Assembly (NCBI RefSeq): GCF_050003625.1 | Contig: NC_134398.1 | Coordinates: 69,696,891 to 69,760,890, forward strand | DNA length: 64,000 nt | Source: Haematobia irritans | Taxonomy: Eukaryota; Arthropoda; Insecta; Diptera; Muscidae | Direction: 5' to 3' | Shown: in pieces, positions 1 through 10,600 of the stretch | How positions within the stretch are numbered: position 1 is the stretch's first letter | How the letters are laid out: each line of letters starts with the position of its first letter | Notes under the pieces: model-generated | Databases searched by the model: none | What the model saw: only the letters and a program-made list of their open reading frames with translations | What the model was told of the DNA's origin: nothing | Position numbers and translations under genes: made by a program

Positions 1-340
1 TGAATATCGGTCCATGTGCACTGATAATGAAAATTGCTTGAAACTGAATTATAGTTTCCAGATTTTACTTCTGGCGTTATTCCATCGTTTTCTTGCACAC
101 TTACACACGATGTTTATGATTCCTCTTAAGCTCAAACAAATATGGTTCTTATAAATCCAGAATGTGATCTAGTCTTCATATGTAAAATCTTTGAATTTAT
201 CTTCGGGAAGTGTACTGGTTGAACTGATCTGCTTGTCACCAAATCCCTCTGAAATTTTCACAGGAAACTATAATATTTGATTCATGGTGGTGGGTATTTA
301 AGATTCGACCCGGCCGAACTTACTACTTTATATACTTGTT
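1..340. repeat. dispersed fly repeat fragment
   Basis: No gene seen. The first 90 bases recur in diverged form at about 13800-13880 (the stretch with 'tgaaaattgcttgaaactgaa'), so this is the right part of a dispersed repeat whose start is outside the window. It ends in the motif 'gacccggccgaact...acttg' followed by a T-run, the same type of end seen on the TATACCC-hairpin repeats further right. Confidence 0.5.
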
Positions 341-895
341 TTTTTTTTTAATATTATCTTTCGCCTGGACAGAGAATTGAACCATAGACCATACATTTTG
401 TAAACCAATACACTATCCACTAGGCTACGTAGCTTTTATTGTCATTAATGCACAAGAAACGCATTCACTCAAGCAGTTATATGTATAGAGCATTGGTGTG
501 AGCGCCCACAAGCCGATGTAAAGAAACTTTATTTAACAAAAATATACCTCTAGTTGGCCACATTCTTAAAAATACAACTTTTGGGAATGGGGATAATGTA
601 ATTTTACATATATTCCAAAAATGTTCGAAAAATTTCGAAAAGATGTCCGGCATTCCATATTACTATACTAAACTTTTACTATGGAACTTCAAAACGAGTT
701 TTATTAAAGTCTTAACGTCAGAAATGAACGAATGGACTGTAATTTTAGAAAAATGTTTTGTTTATTTTAAAACTAAAATTTTATAACAGAAATTTTTTAT
801 GATGATAAAAGTTTTAAATTTGCGAAGTAACTCAAAAAACACTTAACAAACGAAACGCGTTTTCTATACACGTTTTCCAATTTTTTTTTTGAGTG
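341..895 (-). repeat. TIR2-D fragment with one tRNA-like module
   Basis: Left-truncated copy of the TIR2-D family (complete copies at 33948 and 59289). Positions 361-434 on the minus strand are the tRNA-like module A (B-box-like and A-box-like boxes separated by about 45 nt). The conserved spacer ending in 'gcgcccacaagccgat' follows, and the right end is 'gttttccaatttttttttttgagtgta'-like. The second tRNA-like module, present in complete copies, is deleted here (junction near 562). Confidence 0.6.
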
Positions 896-1520
896 TATGT
901 TAGAAATTATATACTGACTTCATGTCCAAAATTCAACGGGTTCGAATGACAATTGCTACTCCAAAAGGCAACAAAACGGAGTAGTCCGAGGACTAATCAG
1001 TAGAATACCGCCAATGGAATAGGAATTCGTAACTCAAATTGACTGTGGCGAAGCGGCAGAAGTGAAAGAGAATCGAAAAAGCTTTTTGCCAAGCAAGACC
1101 TTTTTTCAATTCAGCATTCAAAAATCCAAATTGTTCGGCTTAATACTGCCCTTGATTGTCTTCCTCTCTAAAGGTAGTCGATGTTGATCACACCTTGTGA
1201 ATTGCAGAAAAAAGGAGTCATCACCTTTCTTCGGATACATTTGCTGGGCACAATACACTTTAAAGAAGAGTTACGTCAAAACGGAAAAGTTACCTCAAAC
1301 ATAATCATAGAATACTTGTTTCTGTGATATTACGATTTTTTTACTTAACCAAAATCTAAAATGGGTATTTTCATATGAAGGAACATTATTTGAAAAAATT
1401 CTTAAATAAAAAATCTTTAAATCCTTAAATTCGATGATTTTTCACTAGCTTGACTATAAAGATAAAAAGCGTGTAAACACACAAAAAAATATATATTTTT
1501 GTCTTCAATCATGAAATTAA

Positions 1521-1880
1521 TTGATCTACAGAATACAAACCAAGAAAAATGAAACTGCTCCAACAATAATTGCCAAATGTGTAACTCCGTATGAAAGAAA
1601 TTTCTTTCGCAAAAATATTGCTGCGCACCGCCGCAAAACTAAAGACTTACTCCGCTTAAACATGCTTGGGTTTAATTTTGGCAATCCATTCTACATAAAT
1701 GAACAATTATCTCAGCATTATTTCAAAGTGTTTAGAGAAGCGAGAAGATACAAAAACGAGAAACGTCTGCACTCTGTATACACTATGAGAGGTGTCGTAT
1801 ATGTGCAGAGAGAACGATGAGCCAATACAACTTAATTCTATCGATAAACTAGCAAAACTTTTTCGCAATTCAACAGAACA
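1521..1880 (+). pseudogene. LINE ORF1 remnant (FP-type C-terminal domain)
   Basis: The 99-codon open frame and its continuation contain the motif order R-K--AAHRRKTKDLLRL, then F-YINEQLS-HYFKVFREAR, then V-TMRGVVYVQRE, then a short '-IQLNSIDKLAKLF' tail. This is the layout of the 'Baculo_FP'-like C-terminal domain found in ORF1 proteins of several insect LINEs. It lies about 700 bp upstream of endonuclease and RT remnants on the same strand, so I read it as the 5' part of one decayed LINE. Seen: motifs and order. Inferred: LINE membership. No upstream ORF1 N-terminus can be recognised. Confidence 0.55.
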
Positions 1881-1919
1881 AAACTAAAATCATATTTATA
1901 TTCGAAATTATGATTATCA

Positions 1920-2362
1920 CCTATGTTCCGATATCCACTTCAATTCCACTTCCACTATTCACGTCCAATCCACGAACGTGATAATTTGGTGTTCTTAATT
2001 CCACGTTCTTTTTTTAACTTTTCTGTAACCAGCTGGGTTGCACAAATCACCCAAAAATTCACTAAGGCGGAAATCAAAATAAGTGGAATCAATAGACTTA
2101 TTAAAATTTATTATTTTTTAAATTAAAAATGATGCAGTTTTAATAAAACTCATGTATTAAATATAAAACATTTCAAATTTTTTACGCGAGTACTTTTTTT
2201 TAACCGGAAATACAACCATCTTGGACATAATTCTACTTTCATCAAGACTTTTGCAAGTGAATTGATTTCACGAACATTCCGGTGAAAGTGGATTGTACGA
2301 CACGAAAATCGTGGAATTGATTCACATTCACCTGGAAGTGGATTTGGGAACATTGGCATATG
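1920..2362. mobile_element. short element with imperfect inverted ends
   Basis: The left end reads tatgttcc(g)a-atccacttc and the right end carries its inverted copy (gaagtggat-tgggaacat, near 2335-2355). Subterminal blocks of 'ccacttcc/ggaagtgg' repeat on both sides. The size (about 440 bp) and lack of coding potential suggest a MITE inserted between LINE ORF1 and ORF2 remnants. Ends and TSD are not clear. Confidence 0.4.
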
Positions 2363-2589
2363 TCCAATATAAATATTTATACAATACCTTTTATGTACTA
2401 CTATTTCTACAAACTTCATAAACAATCAATAATACTAATAGTTATGAAGAACATTCTTATTGTAAACCAATATTTAAAAAAATTTTGAGTGTTGCTGATG
2501 GCTTAATATTTAACAGAAACTATTTAAAATATGTCATTAAATAACAATAATGTTTACAAAAACGCATTAGCCGATATGGTTTAAGTCCT

Positions 2590-3010
2590 TGTAAAACAAC
2601 GTATTGGCCTTCATGTTTGCCACATAAACGCACAAAATCTAAAGAACAAAATTTGACCTTTGAACATTCGCAGTTTGATGTCATATGTTTATCTGAGACA
2701 TGGTTTAATACTTCTATAACTAATGCTTTTGGATCTGTAACAGTATATAAACTATATAGAGCTGATAGAAAATCACACGGAGGTGGTGTAGCAATTTACG
2801 TAAAAAAACGGCCCTAACGCAAAAGTAATTTCATGCACTGATGAAACTGATCAGATTGAACACATTTTCTTGACTATCAGCCCAAAAGAATGCAATATAT
2901 TTCTGCGAACAGTGTATAGACCAAATTCTACGATAAAAACCGACACTTTTATGAACAAATTGGAATCCGCTGCTCTTTCATATAACGATATTATATTATT
3001 AGTTGTCCAG
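2590..3010 (+). pseudogene. LINE ORF2 remnant: AP-endonuclease domain
   Basis: The frame beginning near 2606 reads H-INAQNLK-K, interrupted by a stop, then F-HSQFDVICLSETWFN (the SETW block of LINE endonucleases), YRADRKSHGGGVAIYVK (the GGG(V/I)A block) and a second short frame with 'FLRTVYRPNS'. At least two stops or frame changes are present, so it is dead. Clade: CR1/Jockey-like by motif feel; not resolvable further by eye. Confidence 0.7.
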
Positions 3011-4075
3011 CAAAAAGTAGTGAAAATTTTATTTTTGGATCCGGAAGTGGTGCCAAATTGACGCAGAAGCGATGAATTTAATATGGGCTTGTCATAGGAC
3101 GGATGCCCAATATTTCAACAGCCGCTGCACTGAATCTGCATCACTTCTTAAGGTGTGATGTAAATTCAGTGTTTTGGATGTGTATAAAGAATATTTGTGA
3201 TATTTTGGACAAATAATTAATTTAAAAATTTTTTTTCTGATTTTTATGTTAGTGCAATGTAACGCTTGTCTGCGCAGAAAAAAATATCATCAAAATATTT
3301 CCAATTAAAAAGTTAATTGATGTTGAAAATTTTTTCACTTAATAAATTAATTGATACAATTAACTTTTTAATCATGATAGAAACATTAAGTTAATCAAGT
3401 CAATTATTGAAAATTTTAAAATTTTTAATTAAAAAATTAATTGATACAATTAACTTTTTAATCAAATTCGGAAGACTAATTCAGTTAAAAAACCCTACTT
3501 ATTTTTTTAATTAAAAATGTATTTCAAACAATCATTTGTTGATCCAAATAAAAACTCTAAGCCAATTCAGAAAGTAATTAAAAATAGCTACCTTTTTTAA
3601 TTAATAAATTAATTGAGTTTTGCAATCAACATCAATTAAATTTTTAATTGAATCAATCAAAAAATTAATTGAAATTTGCTGAAAAAATCAATTTTTTAAT
3701 CAAGCATTTTTTCTATGCCCAATTAAAACTGTGATTGATACTATCATTTTCGTGATTGAAGACATTTCAATTAAAAAATTAATTGGATCAATTAATTTGG
3801 TGATTGAATCAGAAAAAACATTTTTTGTGTGTGGAACGTTTGTCATCAAATATTTTCAAAATTCGCAATTTTTCTACAAAGGATTTAACATTCTTTTCGG
3901 CTAAATTTAAATAGTTTGTACCATTTTATTAATTCTTAATATGTTTTTAACCTATTTATAAATTTCCCCTTTAAAAATATGAAAAAAGCGGGTTATAAAA
4001 AATTGACTCAAATAAACTTCCTGTGCAGTTAAAATAAAGAACATCTTTAGGAGAGCATTTTTGGAAGTTCTTTTA
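3005..4075 (+). repeat. TIR2-F copy, right end lost, inside LINE
   Basis: Starts 'ccagcaaaaagtagtgaaaat' and continues as the TIR2-F body (blocks 'gatccggaagtggtg', 'cagaagcgatgaattta', 'aagaacatcttt-ggagagcattt') seen in complete copies at 21355-21910 and 17722-18505. The final 'ttttgctggg' end is missing where LINE sequence resumes near 4070. The body is itself split by the TIR2-B element at 3273-3831. Confidence 0.7.
3273..3831. mobile_element. TIR2-B element, 2-bp TSD TG
   Basis: A 559-bp AT-rich, non-coding element built of aattaattga/tcaattaatt blocks. Ends are CGCAGAAAAAAA (left) and ATTTTTTGTGTG (right). The flanks are TG on both sides, and the empty target (cttgtc-TG-gaacg) is visible in the sister TIR2-F copy near 21607-21620. 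This fixes both ends and a 2-bp duplication. Other copies: 48862-49392 and 43361-43691. Confidence 0.8.
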
Positions 4076-5728
4076 TATGATCAACTTTCTGCTCCTTGGT
4101 TTTCGAAACACGACCTGATTTTTATCACCTACAACGTTCAAGTAAACTCACCTAAATCACAATATACATATCGGGATTTCAAAAACATAAACTACGAAAA
4201 ATTGGAGGATGAGATTTTAAATATTAAATGGGATATTAAATATACTATGGTCTCAGTAGATGATCAAGCATTTTCCCTAGAGTATAATATTGAAAAATTA
4301 TATGAAAGTACTGTGAAGCTAAAAACCAAAATTGTTAAAAACTGCAATAGCCTGTGGTTTTCAGACCGTATAAAACAGATGATTATAGAACGAGATCTTG
4401 CTTATCAACGATGGAAATGTTTTAAACTGGATGACATGAAAGAACATTTTCGAAAAAAAGTGAATGAAGAAATAAAGAAAGCAAAAACTGCTTATTATCA
4501 GAATCGTTTCAACAATGCAGTCAGTGTACAGAAAACTTGACGTGCAATACGAGAATTTGGTATTGGGAGGTCAGAAAACACTATTCAAGGGAACGTACAT
4601 GTAGATGAAATTAACAGAAATTTGGTCAATATACCCATAATACAATCCATCCCAAGCCATTACAATTTCCTTTATGACCAGAATATGGATTCTTTTAATA
4701 AACTTGCATTTAACCAAATTACAGAGTTGGACTTTCTCGTCACCTGTTCCAAGATAACATACATCGAAAGTTCTTAAAAATTATTTAACCTGTTCTGTTA
4801 CCTTTCATTGTTTATTTCTTTAATTGCATCATTCAAAACAGTAGTAGTACGACTTATAGCAATTCTATCTTTCTTATCAAAGGTTTTCGAAAAATTACTG
4901 CATCGCCAGATAAGTTCTTGTATACATAAATACAAATTACTTACATCAAGACAATCCGGATTTCGATCTCAACGTAGCTGTACTACAGCCCTATTGGATG
5001 TCAGCGAAGATAGTAGTTCTGATATTGAAAACAATAAAATTAATATCCTGGTTTTACTAGATCATTCAATGGCGTTCGATACAGTAGATCATGACATTTT
5101 GATAGCAAAACTTAAGTACATGTTTCACTTTCTTATTTGATCAGTCACAATCTTATTTGATCAGTCAGCTTTTGTAATGAATACCCGATCAGAACCAGTA
5201 TGGACCCTTGAGGTACTCGTGTTGTACCTCAAGGGTCCATACTGGGAGCCCTTCTATTCACCAGGGTCCATACTGGGAGCCCTTCATGATTTGCCAAATC
5301 AATTACAATTTTGAAAAATACATCTATGCCGATGATGTTCAAATGTACTTAGCAGGCGATATAAACAAGTTACAAGAAACTGTTAGAAACATAAATTTGG
5401 ATTTGCAAGGAGTCCATCAATGGACATGCGCAAATGGCTTAAGCTTAAATCCATCGAAGTCAAAGTGCATTTTAATAAAGAAAAAAAACACTGCAAATGA
5501 GTTTGAATGTTGACATAATTCTAAAAAGAATCGAAATTGTTGAAAATGCCAAAAACCTCGGTATATGTTTCAATTCGTCGCTTACATGGTCCACTCATAT
5601 TGGAAATAAAATTGGATCAGCTTACAACAAACTCAGCGTTCTTTGGAATACACAATATTATATATGCGAGCTTTTTCAAACGCTGACGCAAACAGCAAGA
5701 AAAAACTCAATCTTCTATTTAGTAACAT
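4061..5728 (+). pseudogene. LINE ORF2 remnant: linker and reverse transcriptase
   Basis: Successive open pieces in shifting frames. 4061-4540 is the EN-RT linker, with 'WFSDRIKQMI-ERD-AYQRWK'. 4808-5135 is RT, with LSKVFEKLLHRQI, SRQSGFR-QRSCTTALLDV and AFDTVDHDIL. 5250-5510 holds the catalytic YADDVQMY box followed by WTCANGLSLNPSKSK. 5497-5728 is the downstream RT/thumb part, NAKNLGI-FNSSLTWSTHI. The YADD residues are intact but frames are broken at least four times. It resembles CR1/L2-type ORF2. The C-terminus continues after an insertion at 6749. Confidence 0.8.
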
Positions 5729-5729
5729 A

Positions 5730-6746
5730 GACGCACAGAAAAACCATGTTTGGACATGGTTGCCGCATCCATTTAATGCTTATCTAGAGCATGTAATTGC
5801 CGCGAAACCATGTATTTTGTCTTTGTAAAAATAGTTTTCGAGCGGAGAAAAATGTATGGTGGCAATAAGCATTTGAATGGTTCTCAAATAACGCAAACAT
5901 GTTCTATCATTTAAATGATAGAATTTGAGACCATTAAATGGCCAGGAAAATCATGTACCTGACCATTCATTTTTTTACTTTTTTACAGGGAAAAAAGTAT
6001 TTTTATAGGTTAAGTATAGACATGTCTAGAACCATACATGGCCATAAAGACCATTTACATTTTTTCGTAACCATTTAATTTTTTAACTTGTTTGCAGCGA
6101 AAAGAATTTTATAAAAACATTGAGCAGGTACACACGAATTTCATTTTGCTCGTCAGTCGTGTGTTGATTGTTTCTTGGAATGGACGGAGAATACGGATTT
6201 ACTGTGTTTTGTGTTAATTTATTTATTCAGAAGTGGCACGTGGTTTTATGTGAACACAAAAAAGGAAAGTGTAATTGAAAAAATGTACCTGTTTTTGTGT
6301 TCTGCATTTTGCTATACGGTATCATTTATTTTTATTTGCAGTTACATGATGTCTGCGTTTGTACATTTAGTGGGCTCGATGTAAATATGGAATAATTACT
6401 TATTGTTGAAATTTAAATAAAATAGAGTGTGTAAAAATATATGATGTTTGCTTGAACGACATTATAAATACAAATAAACAATGAATTAGTTTATAAATAA
6501 ATAAAAACAAACAAATAAAATTAATTTTGTGTTTTCTTTTCTTAAGTGGCGTCCTTTTTTCGACGATGAAAAAAGTTTTTTTATAAAGATCAAAACATGA
6601 GGACAATTACATTTTTCTTAGAACCATGTTCACTGAGCCAACATGGTTGCAGGTTAAAATGTTACATGGTCGCCGCAAAAATAGCTCCTATCATATTATT
6701 TTGCTCTTCGAATATGATTGTGACAATCATGTTTCTTCTCTGCGTG
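5730..6746. mobile_element. TIR2-C element inserted in LINE, TSD TA
   Basis: Interrupts LINE ORF2: RT sequence stops at 5727 and resumes at 6749. Ends are GACGCACAGAAAAAC-CATG (left) and CATG-TTTCTTCTCTGCGTG (right); TA flanks both sides (5728-5729, 6747-6748). The interior has repeated 'accatttaattttttaac' blocks and a stretch conserved with the second copy (20284-21095), including a short frame ...FVLIYLFRSGTWFYVNT.... That frame is disturbed outside this block in the other copy, so I do not call a gene. Confidence 0.75.
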
Positions 6747-6748
6747 TA

Positions 6749-7255
6749 AACAGGTATGTCTATGGCTTGAGGAAATATAATCACACATCTACTTTCAAAA
6801 CTAAAATATATGGTTTATCCTTTAAAACTCTTTTAAAAAAGTAAAGCCTTGTGTTGCTTGCACAAGATTATACATCTCAATGAACCAGAATACCTATACG
6901 AAAGATTGATTTTCTGTCGGTCAAACAGAGGGAAGAAGCTGGTACCATTTCGACACCAAAGTTTAACATCAAAGTGACAGTTCTTTATTCACGCTGTGCG
7001 TCTCTGGAATGCTACAAACAAATCATCAGCAACACCTCTCAATTCAAAACAAAAATATATAACTACTTTTTGAATACGTAGAATTTTACTGTTACGTTTA
7101 ATTTGCTTTGAGATTATATATGTAAATTGTATTAGTTTTACATATTATATACCTTATTTTGCTGAACCATATAACTCAATCAATATATATTCCTATGCTA
7201 TAATTATAAGATTTATATCGTGTTGTATAGGAAATTCGCATAAATAAAACAAATA
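6749..7255 (+). pseudogene. LINE ORF2 C-terminus and 3' end
   Basis: After the TIR2-C insertion the LINE continues: YGLRKYNH-S, then L-CLHKIIHLNEPEYLYERLIFCRS-RGKKLVPFRH, then FFIHAVRLWNA, ending at a stop near 7080. This is the typical C-terminal tail of CR1-group ORF2. About 170 bp of AT-rich 3' UTR with an A-rich tail (aaataaaacaaataaa) follows. It completes the layout ORF1-EN-RT-tail over about 5.7 kb including insertions. Confidence 0.65.
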
Positions 7256-7257
7256 AA

Positions 7258-7655
7258 TTATTTAATTTTTAATTGAAATGTCGTCAATCACAAAATGATA
7301 GTATCAATTAAAAAATGAATTGAAAGTCAGTTATACAATTAATTGATATTATTAATTTTTGTGATTTTGTTTCAATTAAAATATTTGTTGAATCAATTGA
7401 AGTATTTATTGCATATTTTTTTAAAACTCAATTAAGACTTTAATTGGAAAATTTTTCGTGAAATTTTTATTTGTGAATATGAAACGTCTTTGAAGACTTT
7501 ATTATTGAAGTGTTTTTCGCTTGAAACATGGTATGATTTAAGCTTGAAGTCGTGAATTTGACACATCCATGAAGGAAGGATAAAAGAATGAAATAAAGTT
7601 TGTTTCCCAATATGAAGTACTCATTCCTTCAAGTATTTGCTAAATTTTATTTCAG
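7258..7655 (+). other. TIR2-B fragment and tektin 5' flank
   Basis: 7258-7440 is a solo fragment of the TIR2-B repeat (aattgaa/tcaatta blocks, one end missing). The remaining 200 bp lead into tektin. A pyrimidine-rich 'ctaaattttatttcag' sits directly against the ATG, so the first coding exon probably has a splice acceptor and an untranslated exon lies upstream. No convincing TATA or upstream coding exon was identified. Confidence 0.45.
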
Positions 7656-10600
7656 ATGTCGATTGATCCTCAAGCCGATGAATTCAATAACCCACCATGT
7701 TATCTACCCCAACCAAACGATGAAATAATCACCAAAGAAGATTTTCAACCCATGGGCCCTATTGGTCCTTGGGCAACTGGTAAAGTCGATTGGAGTCCCA
7801 TGGCTGGTTTAACAGGAACCCGTCCCGTTGTCGATCGTTATTCTATAACACGTTTCAGTCCAAATGAATGGAGAGCTAAAAATTTTGAGACAGTAAAAAC
7901 TACCAACCAAGTATTCGATAGAGCCCTGAAGTAATTTCCACAAGATATGATATACAATTCAATCTTATTGAAATATACTTTTCTCGTATAGAAATCAACA
8001 CAACTCCAAATCATCGCTAATGCGTATTTCTTCGATGGTACAAAAGACTCAGGCTGAGACAACAGAAAAGGTCTGTCAGAGAGCCCGTTTAATAGACAAA
8101 TGGAAAACTACCTTAGGAGCTGCCATTAAAGCAATGGCTGACGAAATCAGTACTTTGGAGGAGGAAAGAGTTCGTCTGAAAAAGTCCTTGGTTGTTTTGG
8201 AATTACCCGAATCTATTGCCAAGGAATGCATCGATAAACGCTGTGGTCGACCAGATACCGAATTAGTGCGAGATGCTCCCGAAGAGGAACTTGTAAAGGA
8301 ATTGGCCTTAATTGCTGAAATAAGACAGCTGTTGAAGAAGACCTTGGAGGACTTTGAGCAACAACAGGTTGAAAACCGTACAGCACGTCAACGATTGGAA
8401 TACGATTGGAGTGACAAAAAGGAGGCCTATGAAATTGATTCTGTCAATGCTCATTTACATAACAAATCTTCAACCATAATGTTTCGTCCGGGAGCTGTGA
8501 GACAACCACCAGAGTAAGTCCCGATTACGCAGTGTTGTGGACGAGACACTTCACACCAAAAAAAAAATTATTTCCAATCAAACGAGATTGAAGACCTACA
8601 TATATATATATACCTTATATCCAGAAAATTGTGTTTTATCCAATTTAATGGAAAAATACTAACTTGGATGGATTAATATAAGGAAAAATGCCCCACTGTG
8701 CAATCCTGCCCAGAATATTTTGGTATCGGGAGAAAGGGCGTGTAGTTTATGGCTAAAAGGTTTTTATATTCGAAATCAATCCAGAAAATTGTGTTTTAAT
8801 ATTTTTCCATTAAATTGGATAAAACACAACTTTCTGGATTGCTTTCGAATATAAAAACCTTTTAGCCATAAAGTAAATTTCATATCTTACTCAGCTAAAC
8901 ATTTTAAGGATTAGGTTAGATTAGGCGTATTATCGTATACTTGTGATAATCCTTTTGTACTTCGATTTAAGTAAAAATGTCAAGGCATCCAAATTTTCAT
9001 CAGATAAACGCGATCTTGTCATATTTTCTACGGGCCTTTTATCATTGCTTTTTATTTTATGTGGCACGAATTCCATTTCACACGAACTTGTTATTCAAAA
9101 GAACTTATCGTTTACTTCGATTTTTGATGAAATTGTGCTCATGTATAATAAATTCTTACTCAAGGTGTACCATAAATGTTTATTAACTCAATTTGTCGGG
9201 TATGAAATCTAAGGACTGTTTACACTGAGTGAAGACTCCAATTTATTAATAACATAAACAATAAAAAAACACACAATTTTAACAAATTGGGATTATTTTT
9301 TCGGGATCCCGAAATTTCCTGGATTCAAAATAAAAAATCCCGCTGACAGCTCTAATTCTATATGTATGGAATATATTTCCCAAATCTGTGATGTACGCAG
9401 ATGAAAGGGTAACACATCGAGCAGAGTCCTTACGAAATAATTTCAAAACAGTCTATGCAAGCAGAGTAAATTGTAAAGAGAAGATTTTTTTATATTTTGC
9501 AGACTTGTAGCATTTCTTTAAGTAAGTAAAAGAAAAGAATTTCATATAATACATAACTCCAAACCTGGTTTAATATACTGAACAGAAGAAAATCCCCACC
9601 AAAGTCCCCAAATCAACAAATTTGTCCACATCCACGATTTGGGGAAAAATCCCCAATACTGGCAGCACTATTCTCAATTACTTGAAACAAGTGATATTTC
9701 TCTTCTACATGTTCATTTATTTACATAAAAAGTAGTATGGGATTGGGCATGGACGAATTCAAAGCTAATTCAAAGCCATTCGCATTCATTTTATGGTGTC
9801 AATCAATAATCTTGCCTTAAATCAATAGCAGTATGTAATATATCTGAGGCTAGGTCTTCAACTCTTGAGAGGAATTCCCTCATCTCTCCTTGACCTTGAC
9901 CATTGACTAAAACTTGAGGGTTGGAAAAGCCACTACGTAATCGAACCAGCACACTGACAAGGTCACTTATTATAGCTCCGCTATTGTCCTGGGCCTTGAC
10001 TCCAACAAAACATGCCACAGTAGCTATAAGGACAAAGGAAAGTTTAGATCAGTACATATAGTGAGGAGCAAAATTCTACCTGTTACGAGAAAAATTGCTA
10101 ATATTTTCGTCGACAACATGGTATTAGTTGTCAGCTTGAAACTGTTGTCTACATCAAATACGAGTTCGTTATATAGGCAAACAAGCTTTGATATTTTAGC
10201 CATACCAAATTAGCCTTTAACAAGAACGCTATATTTTTCCATTGATTCTAGCGATTTTACGGACTGGAAAATTGATTTGTAGTAATTGTCTTAAAAACGA
10301 GACTAATCAAATGTTATATACCAGAAAGGTATTCATTTGCTGTTATAGCGGCCATCATAGGATGGGGATATAATAATTTGGATAATGAGTTTATAACACT
10401 TGTGGTACCAACCATATGCTGAACAAGTCCCACAGATTTTATACAAAGAAAAATTAACGTCAAAATCTTTATCCGTTCAAAAGTTGCAGAATTATTTCCA
10501 AACACAAGGATATAATAAATAACAAATTGTCTAAAAATGTGGAAACCAAAATTGCAAGTGCAATATAACAATAAATATACTTCGTTTCTTTGCAAAACCT

